Shown here one piece after another: positions 11,111 to 21,324 of a DNA stretch of 64,000 nt. How positions within the stretch are numbered: the first letter of the stretch is position 1; every line of letters starts with the position of its first letter. This stretch comes from Isoetes taiwanensis (Eukaryota; Streptophyta; Lycopodiopsida; Isoetales; Isoetaceae): the NCBI GenBank assembly GCA_021234155.1, contig JAJEKV010000094.1:1134396-1198395 (forward strand). Direction: 5' to 3'. The notes below the pieces were generated by a model. It was not told where the DNA came from, made no database searches, and saw only the letters and a list, made by a program, of their open reading frames with translations. Both the position numbers and the translations under genes were made by a program.

Positions 11111-13307
11111 TAAGGTGCATTACGGGTTTGTCCACAGGAGGAACATTTTTGACTAATGTTGCTGACTTATGAGGGCCTTTATTGGGCATTGCCTATCTTA
11201 AACGACTTTGCCAAAGCTTACGATAGTGTCGTTAAGGAGTTCTTATGCGCCATGATGTTAGCGTTGAAGCTGTGGTCCGCTTTTCTTGAACGATCATGGG
11301 CGCATAGGTCGGCCACGGACTCTGATGGTGTGCCGGGTGAACCCTCCATGCCTTTTTCTCCTTAGGCGAGAGAGGGCGTCGGGGAATGCCCTTTGGCCGT
11401 TTTGTTCTGATTGTGGCGGAGAGCCTTGTCTGATTGTTTTGGCTGCGGTGGAGGAGGGAGTGGTGGAGGCTTGGGATCACGGGGATGGTAGCGACAAATT
11501 ATTAACGGTTTGCGATGACACTTTCCTCTTCTTGGTGGCGAGAAGAGGAATTTCGCGAGAATGTGAAGGGTTTGTTGGATACTTTCTCATGGCCTCGGGC
11601 ATTCTTACGAATTGGGGTAAGTGCTTTCGCATTATGGGCCCGGTGACTCAGCCTCCCCTTGTTTGGCTCTATTCCCTTGGAAGGTGCTTCCAGGTAATGT
11701 GTGTACTAAAAATTTGGGTATTCCCTTTGGAGGGATGTTTCCATGGGGAGGGTGTGGGATGAGATTTTTCTGCGGGGATTGCGAAACACCTCAATTGGTG
11801 GAAGGGTAGCAAGTTGTCCATGGCGGTGGGATCACTATTGCCAAGTCAATGCTTTGTAGCACTCATGTGTATCTGACATCTGCGATGCTAGCTCTGAGGG
11901 TATATACATGCTTTGGATAAGATTGTTGAAATTTTGTGTGGTAGGGGATGATGAAGGCGGTTGTTAAAGTGGCTTGGTGGAAGTGTCTCCCCCAGGGAGG
12001 ATGGAGCTTGGCCATTACGGATTTAGCTGTTGCATAGTAAGGTGTTGGTCTCCAAGTTTGTTTGGAGCATTACGCAGGATGGAGCATCTTCTCCACAGTT
12101 AGCGACTTTGTTGTTGCATCTCTTAAGCCATTGTGTGGGCGTTTGGGAAGCCGTCTGCATGTGGAGTTGCCACAGGCACCTTGTTGTATGGTCTCCGGCC
12201 TTTCCCATGCATCCCCTTTTCTCCACAGGAGTGTTGCGGGCTTGGGATCATGTGCGTGTGCTCTTCCAGCTAGATTATGCCTCAGTTTATCACCATTCTT
12301 CTCCTTTCTTGTGGGTTCCTTTACCCCCTGCGCACTTGCCCTTAGGCCGCCATGCTGGACCTTTCGGACCTGCGTTGGAGCGACTGCTTTGTGCTCACAA
12401 CGGAGGATTGGTATTGGGGTGGTCGGCTAACCGTGGGAGTTCTTCGAGCTTCGCTTTCGCTGAGGCGTGTGGAAGACTATCACGGGAACTGTGGCGGGGA
12501 GTATTAGCTACACATACCTATAGTCCCTCGGGGATGATGTGGAGGTTTGGAAGGTTCATCGGATGTTGTGTCTTCTTGCTTTGTGCGGTCTTGTTCTGCG
12601 GGTCTTGGCTATTCATGACTGCCCCCTTTATGAGCAAGTGGTCTCTGCGGCTTAGGGTTCTCGATAACACTTTCGGTTTGGGCGATGGACATGGAGCTCA
12701 CTTCCCCCCAGAAGGTTAGGGTGCCACATGGCGGGGTGCACCAGCTTTGTATCGGGGTGAATGCCCTTGCGGAGTCGGTTTAGGCGGGTGTGAGCCCTCT
12801 ACGCCCCTTGTATTTGTCGCCTTCGCTATGGGCATTGTGCGGTTTTATGCCCTCATTTGCGGTACTGGGATTGGGTTAGGGCTCTATTTTGGTGAGATTG
12901 ACTAGCCGGCGATTCTTTGCTTCATGTATCACGGTGCTTGGCGCTCTTGCGGCGGCAAATACTGCATCGTCGCGTGGCTTGGTTGGTATGGCTGATTTGG
13001 AAGCGGTTGTGGATCTTCGGGGATTTGACTGCGGTATCTCGATTCCTCGACTTAGGTACAAGCTATTTCAAAGCTTCGATGTTCGGGGAGTAGTAGAAGC
13101 GGAAGTTTGCCATTTGGCGGGACTTCTTAGGTGTTGTAGATGGTGATGGTGGGTTTTACTCCAGTTAGAGTTGCGGGTTTTACGTGAGTTTGTTATGGAG
13201 TGTCGGTATCGGCTGTCTCTTTAGGCGATTCTCCTTCCTCCTCACTTGCTTTGTAACATTACCATTCTTTTAATATATTGATGACCTGAGTTCTTCAAAA
13301 AAAAAAA
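11111..13307 (+). pseudogene. L1-type LINE reverse transcriptase, 3' part with poly(A) tail
   Basis: This continues the LINE split at 3495. In shifting frames it shows GFVHRRNIFD, a DFAKAYDSV block (RT motif A, catalytic Asp), an AESL/LIVLAAVEEG block, CDDTFLFL at about 11514-11538 (the F/Y-A-D-D catalytic motif, with Cys for Ala) and LGIPFGG. These are plant L1 RT blocks in the correct order. The region 12.0-13.2 kb should be the C-terminal connection and zinc-finger-like domain but is too decayed to place. A run of 11 A residues at 13297-13307 is the LINE tail. At least three frameshifts separate the blocks. No target duplication for the LINE itself was found. Confidence 0.78.
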
Positions 13308-13320
13308 GAATCTAGAACAT

Positions 13321-13346
13321 CCTTCCATTCCTTCTAGAATGGAAGG
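13321..13346. repeat. Perfect 10-bp hairpin after the LINE tail
   Basis: CCTTCCATTC at 13321-13330 and GAATGGAAGG at 13337-13346 are exact reverse complements around a 6-nt loop. TTCTAGA-type words are repeated around it. It may be a small inverted repeat at the insertion site. No function is assigned. Confidence 0.6.
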
Positions 13347-15939
13347 TGTCTTCTAGAAACAAATCTAGTTTTTTGGGAGAAACAAACATCAAGCTGCAAC
13401 ATATAGTGAAATATGAAAGACAACTTAGGGCATTGAAGCGGGGTGGCACTATTGAATCAATACAAAACAACAAGGACCCAATCTTTGATGTTGTCAAATC
13501 CTTGGAAAATGAAGTTTATAAATTTTGTATCGATGTAACCACCATCTAGCATTTTATGCAACACCTAAATTAACTCTAGTACTATAAATCTTATACAAAA
13601 TAAGCGGTTCTTGTCTCTTTGAATCACTTACAATCTCCATACATTCGTAATATGGTGACAAGATAACATATTCGAAATTTAAAATTTCAGCATAGATTTA
13701 TCTTGATGTAATGATCTGTAAGTAGTAAAAGACAATTTAGCAAATGACATACCATACTACTGTAAGTACATCCCCAGTTTTATTCTTATTTCATCATGGC
13801 CCATGAGAACATGTTCACACATCCAATAGGGATTGGATAAAGCTTGAAAACCCCATTTCCACTACGTTTACTTCAAAATAGGCAATATAGAAAATCCAAA
13901 TTAAAAGGTTTTTTTGCTTGGCAAGAATTCCATCGATACAATTTTCAAGTTCATGATTTTAATGCCTTGTTTCCTTCTCTTTTTTATGGATTCTTTGCAA
14001 GAGGGAAGGTTGTGGAAAAAGAATACTCTGTTGGGGAAAAGAACAACTCCTCCCTCCAAATAAATCCACGACCATGCATATTGAATAGTTTACTAATAAC
14101 CGGGGAAAAAGCGAGGGTCGCTGCGGGCCACGCATAACAAAAATAACATTAACACCTCAGCGAGGGGCTGATCACGATGCCACCGACAAAAACCAACATT
14201 TACAATAATATACATATTAAGGGAGGGTGGATGGGAGTCAAGGAACCGCTTGCGAGAGGGAAAACGCCGATGAGAAGTCGATGAAGAAGCTGAAAGAAAT
14301 AGTGATCCTCAAATGAACGAGCCCCAAAGAAATGCATGCAGCGCATGCATGCATGGCTGGGAGAGATGCATGCTACCCATTCGAGGATCTGAGATCCATG
14401 GCTCGGATCGGCGGCATGCTCAAATAAGGCCCTTATCAAAACGCGGATCGAGGTCGGCTAGGTTGAAGGATGGCCAAAAAGGGACAAGATCGGGAAGAAC
14501 ATGTCACAACATGGGAAAAGATGCCAAACTGTCAAACCAAGTAGGGAGAAGCCCCTCCCACGCCTGGTATCAAAGAAAGAGAGTCAAGGGAATTCTTGAG
14601 AGCCATTTGTTATCTTTTTGCAACGGTGTAGAGCAAAGACACCGGCCGTGACCCTTAGCACTACAACTATCCCTCCTCCTTCCTCCCCAGGTGGTCTCCA
14701 TGGACGATACAATTCAATTCAGTTTTTGTATTGTGAAAATTTGCACGCCAGAAGCATGCCTCCATGGACAAAGTGCTTTTCACATGCACAACATGTAATA
14801 ACTAAAAGGCACAACTCTGTTGGCACAACCCATAGATTTTGGGCTTGCAGTAGAGCACATGACTATAGATATCCATGAACAAACTCTAGTTCTCCAAAAA
14901 CCACACTATCATTTAGACCATGTGTATAATTACCTCAATTATGCCCAAATACCTTAATTATGCCCACATACATGCATCAAGGACATTAATAATCCCGGAG
15001 CCATCAACTAAACCATATTCTAGAGGGCACATTGATGCCTTGCTTTATCTGGGGAAGAAGAATGTTTTGTTTTGTTTTGTCTAAGCCCTCCATTCAATTT
15101 ATAGCCTTTTTATTTTAACTAGTTTCAAGTCCAGAGTGACGAACTTCTATCCATCAATCACTTGATCAATTTCTAGTCTATAGTATCATAACATGCCATT
15201 AAATATCTCACAAATTGTCTTTATAACACTTTCTATATCAAACATTTCCCGCCATTTTAGCATTAAGAACAATGGGTTTCCTATTTGCCAATTATACCCA
15301 ACATTTCCTTTAGTTTGCTCAAAGCTAATTGATCTCAAATGATGGTAATTTCACTAACTTCAGCCGAACAGCGGTTGAAGGTCGAGCTCATGGCTATGGC
15401 AATTGAGGTCATGGCTATGGCTGCCATATTTGAAGATCAAGGTTGCAACCATGGACTTGGTTGTGTTAAATTTGCCATATAATTTCTTGATCGAGGATGA
15501 TCAATTCTAGGAAGGGGAGGAATTGATATGGTGCAGGGATAGGTTCCGTACGTACAAAATTCAAATTCCTGACGTATAAAGTAAAAAAAAATACGTATTT
15601 TTTAATAAAATACATATTTAACGTATTAAAAGGTCGTCGGCCGGAAAAAAAAAATTCGCATGCAGAACCATTAAAAACGCCGTCATAAAAAAAAAAAAGA
15701 AGAAAAAAAATTGTTTTTTTTTTTTTTTTTTTTTGGGCAGCGGTTTTCAAATTCAAATTTATTATCCACGATATGGTGGGGCTCGGGGGAGTGGCTATGG
15801 AAGCAAGGGAATGAAAAAGAAAGTCAAATTCTATGCCAAGCCTGGGAACCTAAATCTATGTTGAATTACCCAATGATTAAAAGATTAGTGTGAGTTACAT
15901 TTTCAGAATAGGAGGACTCTTCACATAATCCACAATCAT
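13347..15939. other. No gene recognised
   Basis: Open frames are short (the longest about 110 residues at 14313-14651) and match nothing I know. There is a GCATGCATGCATG-type alternating run near 14335-14352 and a poly-T run near 15714-15734 flanked by A-rich and ATACGT-rich sequence (15570-15720), which suggests the edge of a decayed element. No RNA gene was seen. Confidence 0.5.
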
Positions 15940-17236
15940 GGATGCGCCCTAGGGTTTCTGCCGGAGGATGCTTTACGTTTGCGTTCATATCCTCGGATTA
16001 CGGTGTTTTCTGGCTCGTTGGAAAGCTGATTCAGAGCTCTTTCCAATGGTGTGTGGCATCGCAGGTTTTAGGTTCCGTGATAGCCTTTTCGGCCCCGACG
16101 GTTTTAGGCTCTATGGCGTCAACTTCCAAGCCGCACGCAAAACCTCTCGTATCCATCTTTTGTGCGGGGGCAAATTGGCATTGCATGTTAACCCTCGGCT
16201 TATAGTGAGAATGTCTTTCAAGGCGGTGATTTTCTGTATTGGCACCCTCGGGCTGGTGCAATCAAGAATACAAGTGCTTTGAATAGCGGTAATGCTTCTG
16301 TGGATGGTGCCTTGGCGCAAGCTGGTGCCAATTCTAACAAAGATCAGTCCCGTCCACTTCCTTGGAGGTCCTCAACTTCCGAGTAAATGCTAGCAAGGAG
16401 CACTTTAGTGGCCCGGATCAGAAGGACTTGTCATCAACTTCGTCTGCAGTGTGCGTATACTCTGGCTATTGATGTGATGATTCGGATAATAAAAGAGATC
16501 TCGGAATCTTTTTGGCGAAAGGCGAGCAAAGGAGACTCGGTTGGAGCTTCAATTTACCTCTGTTGAAGTTTTCTATCAGCCTGAAATGTGTAGAATACTC
16601 TTCAAGCGTCTGGGTACAATGTGGTTGAGATTGATCATGACTTACACAAGAAGTGTATTAGTAACTTGTTGTTATTTAGTGTGGTTGGTCAATACACTGG
16701 AGCATTTCTTGACACTAGGAAGCTTGGCTATAGGTTGACTGGTCATCTTCGGAGATTAGGGTTGCCACCTTATCGTACTTTAAAGATGCTGGATAAGAAG
16801 TTCTTCTTGATCATTTTTTATGATGTTGTGGCTGTGGAGCAACTGGTGGCATGTGGTGTGGACCCAATGTGGAGTGATTATATTTTGTACCAGCCTTACT
16901 CGCCTGGATTTTCTCCTGGTACGACTAGTGCTCTTCGGATGCCATGTTGGTTTTCTATTCCTAATCTTCCTCCTGATCTCTTGGTGCCGTTTCTTATCAG
17001 TATTGCTAATGGTCTGGGTACTCATCTGGCCCATTCTATTGTTGATGGTGCTAAAATTTGTGTCTCTCTTCTTTCTGGTCGCGGTCTTCCTGACTGTGTG
17101 GTTGTGAAAAGTGGCTCTATCTTTATGAAGTATGCTTTGCAATTGCTCAATGGCCCTCAGCTTGCTGATTTATTTCCTCAACTTGCTTTATTTGCAAACT
17201 TTCGTGCTATATTAAAATGGAGTGTTTGTGCATGAG
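15940..17236 (+). pseudogene. LINE ORF1-like protein with DUF4283 domain (partial)
   Basis: The open frame 16621-17235 (204 residues) has the layout of DUF4283, the nucleic-acid-binding N-terminal domain of plant LINE ORF1 / gag-like proteins: a VVGQYTGAFLDTRKL start, a FLIIFYDV strand, a W near 'DPMWSDYILYQPYSPGF', then a WFSIPNLPPDLL block (family W-V-R-L-P-N-L-P) and an IANGLGTHL block. The sequence at 15942-16282 may be its upstream part in other frames. A zinc-knuckle and an RT are not seen. It runs directly into a tandemly repeated 328-bp unit. It is probably the 5' end of a second, separate LINE. Confidence 0.65.
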
Positions 17237-17822
17237 ATTCCACGCTCGTGCATGTCCTTTTGAAAAAAAAAAAAGATCAAGAACAGGATGTTAACTTTTA
17301 CTCCCACGTGGCAATAAGAGATAGGCGGGTATATTTTTATTTTCTAAAGGACAGGGATTATTGGCTGACAGTTAAAAAATAGTTAAAATAATGACACCTT
17401 GGCATATGCACATAAAGACCAGGCAAAGTGGAAAATGTCAAGTCTCTTAATTTTCAGACATGTCGAAACTTTATTTGCTTGTAATTAAAAGTCAAAGAGT
17501 GGGCGTCTTTTATTGACGTGACACTAAAAGTCTCCATATTAAAATGGAGTGTTTGTGCATGAGATTCCACCTTCGTGCATGTCCTTTTGAAAAAAAAAAT
17601 AGATCAAAAACAGGATGTTGACTTTTCCTCCCATTGGCAATAAGAGATAGGTGGTTATATTTTTATTTCTTAAAGGGCGGGGATTATTGGTGACGCCGAG
17701 AAATAGTTAAAATAATGACAACTTGGCATATGCACATAAAGACCAGGCAAAGTGGAATATGTCAAGCCTCTTAATTTTCAGACATGTCGAAACTTTATTT
17801 GCTTATAATTAAAAGTCAAGTT
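17209..17822. repeat. 328-bp direct tandem duplication
   Basis: Copy 1 starts at 17209 and copy 2 at 17537, both with ATATTAAAATGGAGTGTTTG. They stay alignable over about 286 bp, including an A-run after CCTTTTG and a shared AATTTTCAGACATGTCG. Copy 1 starts inside the end of the DUF4283 frame, so the duplication includes the last codons of that frame. It may reflect LINE dimer/tail duplication or unequal exchange. Confidence 0.85.
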
Positions 17823-17949
17823 CTAAATGGCGTAGTTGAATCTCACCCTGATTTGGGGGCATTGCCGGAAGAAGTGATGAGAGAGGAATTTTTTAGACGA
17901 GCAACAAAACATGGAATGTCTGCAATGTGGTTTACGAACAATGAACCAT
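17823..17949 (+). other. Short coding-like stretch
   Basis: One frame reads ESHPDLGALPEEVMREEFF followed by a further open stretch, until the fold-back element. Composition looks coding, but the piece is too short to assign. Confidence 0.3.
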
Positions 17950-17951
17950 TA

Positions 17952-18490
17952 GGGATTTTTTGAGATCATAAAAGGGCCTTCTAAGAACTGCTGACTAAGC
18001 TATATGAACTACCAATCGAAAAGCGAATCGGTAATCGGTCGGGCTAAAAAGTTATAACTAACTCACTGGATCACATTTTCTAGCATAAGTGTTGATAGAA
18101 AAGTCCAAATGAGCTCTTGTTTGGTGCAATAGATAGATCTCATTGAGATCTTTCCAACCTTGGGTGGTTTGCATATCTTTTAGCCCCGTAGGATAGCAAA
18201 AAATGGTAAAAACCATATTTTTTGGAGTTTTGACAATCATAAGTGGTTAAAATATGTGCAAAGCACCTAAGGTTGGAAAGATCTCAACGAGATCTATCTA
18301 TTGCACTAAACGAGAGCTCATTTGGACTTTTCTATCAATAGTTATGCTAGAAAATGTGATCCAGTGAGTTAGTTACAACAATTTTGCTGACTGGACCCGT
18401 CAGGCTCTTATTTCTGATTGGTAGTTCATTTATCTTCATTTGGCTTAGTTGACATGTTTTGAAGGCCCTTTTTTAATCTCAAAAAAGCCC
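17952..18490. mobile_element. 539-bp fold-back / MITE-like element with arms of about 230 bp
   Basis: The left arm (17952 to about 18183) and right arm (about 18245 to 18490) are imperfect inverse copies. They start GGG(A/C)TTTTTTGAGAT and share long blocks such as AACTCACTGGATCACATTTT and GATAGAAAAGTCCAAATGAG. The central spacer is about 60 bp. TA flanks both ends (17950-17951 and 18491-18492), fitting a TA target duplication. It has no coding capacity. The arms are long for Stowaway, so the superfamily is open. A transcript would form a long hairpin and could feed small RNA production (inference). Confidence 0.85.
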
Positions 18491-19465
18491 TAATGTTAGG
18501 GTGCAATCCCATCAGATGGAAATAGTCGTCTTCCTTTGCTTCGTGGCAAATCATGACAAAACCAACGTGCCCCCTCCTCCTGTTTTCGCCTACACGGTAC
18601 AAAAAACTGATTTCGTTTCGGAAGTTCTAGCCTACCTCCGAAAAATCTAGATTGAAACTCAGTTTGTCTTCTAGAAGGGAAAAAAACTTGCCCTCTTGCA
18701 AGAATTTTGTCTTCTTCCAAGGTCTCTATTTTTTGTACTTTTTTGTTTTGGTGGTGAAATCAATGCACAAGAAAAAAGTTCCTGATGTGAAAGAGGTAGA
18801 AAAACCCAGTTTCAGCCTAATGGGGATGCACTCTTAATCCCAACTAGTCAAAGCTAGATCCCCAAGACCACCTTGTACATGAAGATCAAACGTGCAAGCT
18901 CTTGGCATGAGATGCCTATAATGGCCTAATTGGGATTCATCTTTATTCGAGATATTTGTATATACAGGAAAGGCCACTTACATGCCTTGGAAACAAGGCG
19001 ACGTATGAAGCACAGACCCTTGTTCACATGCTATGAAAGGCATGTATCGGTTAGAAGATATTTATAAAATTACAAGAGTAAACGGTGAGCTTGGACCCGG
19101 AACACCTAGTCCCCTCCACTCAAGGTGGAGTCGACCATGCCCTTGTCCAAGTCTCCCCAAGTTTTTTTTTAACCTAAATAAAACATTAAAATTTTATTCT
19201 CCTACTCAAACTCAAATTCTTACCTAGAATGTCTACGAGCTGCGAAAATCGATTTCCAAGAGCAACACATTTTGTTATTAGTGTACATGCAAAAAAATAA
19301 AGGCATTCAATAATTAGAAAACTTACATAAATAAAAAAATAAAAAAAAAAAAACAAAAAGACCATTCACATTAAGAAGATCATTAACATTAAAACTATTT
19401 ACATTGTTAATTAAAAAGAACTATATATTGACATGTAAAAACAAAAAAAAAAAAAAAAGAGGAAG
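18491..19465. other. No gene recognised
   Basis: The open frames at 18496-18837 on both strands are short and unassigned. From 19.25 kb the sequence becomes A-rich with long A runs near 19330-19350 and 19440-19458. Confidence 0.45.
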
Positions 19466-19475
19466 AACATAAAAA

Positions 19476-19570
19476 GAAGGGGCCTCGTCTTTCAACGACG
19501 TCCCCTTCTTGTAATAAAAAATAGAGGAAGAATGGGCCTCGTCTTTCAACGACGTCCCTCTTCTTCCTTG
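19476..19570. repeat. Two adjacent hairpins sharing one loop sequence
   Basis: CCTCGTCTTTCAACGACGTCC occurs twice. Each copy is flanked by inverse arms: AAGAAGGGG with CCCCTTCTT, and GGAAGAATGGG with CCCTCTTCTTCC. The loop word CAACGACGT resembles the ACGACG-type motifs at 20.1 kb, so this may be subterminal sequence of the same CACTA-like element. Confidence 0.65.
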
Positions 19571-19900
19571 GAAAAAAAAATAGAAGAGGAGGAAGAAGAA
19601 GAAATAGAAGAAGAAGAAGAGGAAGAAGAAGAAGAAATAGAAGAAGAAGAAGAAGAAAGGGGAGATAGGAAAGAAAGATTGAATAGAAGGAGAAAGTGAT
19701 GAAGAAGAAGAAGAAGAAGAAAATGAATAGAAGATTGGAAGAACGGAAGATTAGAAGGAAAAACCCAATGACTGGAAGAAGATTGGAAGAAGAAGGAGGA
19801 GGATTCGATTCATACTAAGAAGAGGCGAAATGGATTGAAAAAAAAAACAAGGATGGAAAGAAGAGGAGGATATAAATGGGATGGATTGAAAACAAACAAG
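19570..19900. repeat. Purine-rich (GAA/GGA) tract
   Basis: An imperfect run of GAAGAAGAA, GGAGGA and AATAGAAG words lies on the + strand. It resembles the GAA tracts of the LTR chain in composition, but it is much less regular and has no LTR sequence beside it. Confidence 0.8.
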
Positions 19901-20099
19901 AAAAAACAAGAAGCCCTAAATCTATCAAACAACAAGCCTAATCCAAAAATAGAGTTGATTGATCCATTCAAATACCTTTGGATGCTTGCTTGAAGCTTAG
20001 AAAGGATCCGCAAGGATGATCCGCCAAAAAATCGCCACAACGCTCCTCCGCCCCACCTTAGAACAAAAAAAAAAATAGGCGGAAAACCGCCTCTGTTTT

Positions 20100-20640
20100 C
20101 GATAAAAAGTTGCAGACGCCGCTCAACGACGCGTGACGTCGTAAACGACGGCGTCTGTAATAGTCGTTAAACGGCGTTTATAACGGCGCCAATAATGTAT
20201 ACCGAGCGTGTCTTTTTTTTTTAAAGTTACCAACTTAGATCTATTTGTTTTATTACTTATGTTTTTATCTATATTGTGGTGGCACAAGATAGATCCTTCA
20301 AAGAAATAAATCACCTTAATATAACATATCCTACTCACCTTGAATTTCGAAGTTCGAGATATTCAATTTCAGACACTCCATAATGAGTCCATACGAATGT
20401 GACCGCCACGGCAATTAATTTGTTGTCGATCCGGATTTGGACGGGTTAAGCTATACCTATTCTAGAGCCCTCCCCCTATGCTTTCATTTGGCGACGTTTT
20501 GGTTTATAACGACGTGTCTTTTTTTAATTAAGTTATTATTATTAGCAATCTTTTTTTTCGCCGTCTAATTTCCGTTGAGCGACGTTTATAACGATGTTTA
20601 GGTTCCCAAACGGCGTGTCCTTTTTTAAGTTAATATTATT
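20100..20640. repeat. ACGGCGT / TATAACGGCG repeated motifs, CACTA-like subterminal region
   Basis: Words such as CGTTAAACGGCGTTTATAAC, CAACGACGCG, ACGACGGCGTCTG, and later GAGCGACGTTTATAACGATG are packed at 20105-20190 and 20495-20625. Dense short CG-rich motifs of this kind in both orientations are typical of CACTA (En/Spm) subterminal regions, where transposase binds. No CACTA terminus was found. A matching cluster is at 25725-25800, in the same orientation as the motifs here. Confidence 0.5.
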
Positions 20641-21185
20641 AGCAACTTAGATTTGTTTCATTACTCATGTATTTTATCTATCCTTGTTTATCTATCCACT
20701 TAGATTTTCTCCATCCTTGTTTATCTATCCACTTTAATAAACCGGACTTTGTGCACCATTGAGCTTCACTTGCATACTTTCATACTAAATCAAGCTTGCC
20801 CGACCACTTGACCATGACGAAGTGCAAACATATGGCTCACCGGGTTGCTCCTCTGCATACAATCTACACAAGGCATGCCCAACTCACAGTCCATGCAAAG
20901 TTTGCAAGAAGAGCTTCTTTGATTTGCCATATTCTCTCGCATGCATGATCACATACAACTTCATATATAGGCTGCGACCTCTTCATAGAAATCTTGCTAA
21001 GGGTTTTGGACCGCGGACTTGAGTCAGTCTCTTCATATAAGATCGCAAGTTTATAACCGGATGAACAAGTATACTCATTACCAATATTTGTTGGCACTTT
21101 ATTCATAATTAATGCATGGGCGGGAAAAATCACGGTTTTGACCGGTGGCTTGCCAAGTGGCCCCGTCTGGGGAAAATCCCTCGGT
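20641..21185. other. No gene recognised
   Basis: Short frames only. There is a direct repeat TTTTATCTATCC / CTTGTTTATCTATCCACTT at about 20670-20735. Confidence 0.45.
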
Positions 21186-21189
21186 ATTT

Positions 21190-21305
21190 AGATAATACCA
21201 ATAATACAAGATAATACCAATAATGTTGAAGTATAATACCAATAATCTTGACGATAATACCAATAATCTTTGCCAAAAGTATAATACCAATAATACCAAT
21301 AATGT
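21190..21305. repeat. AATAATACC minisatellite
   Basis: Irregular tandem copies of (ATAATACCAATAAT)-type units run across about 115 bp, separated by short spacers such as CTTGACG and CTTTGCC. It lies directly left of the GC-rich tandem-repeat block. Confidence 0.85.
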
Positions 21306-21324
21306 TGTCGCCCGTCAGTCCCAG

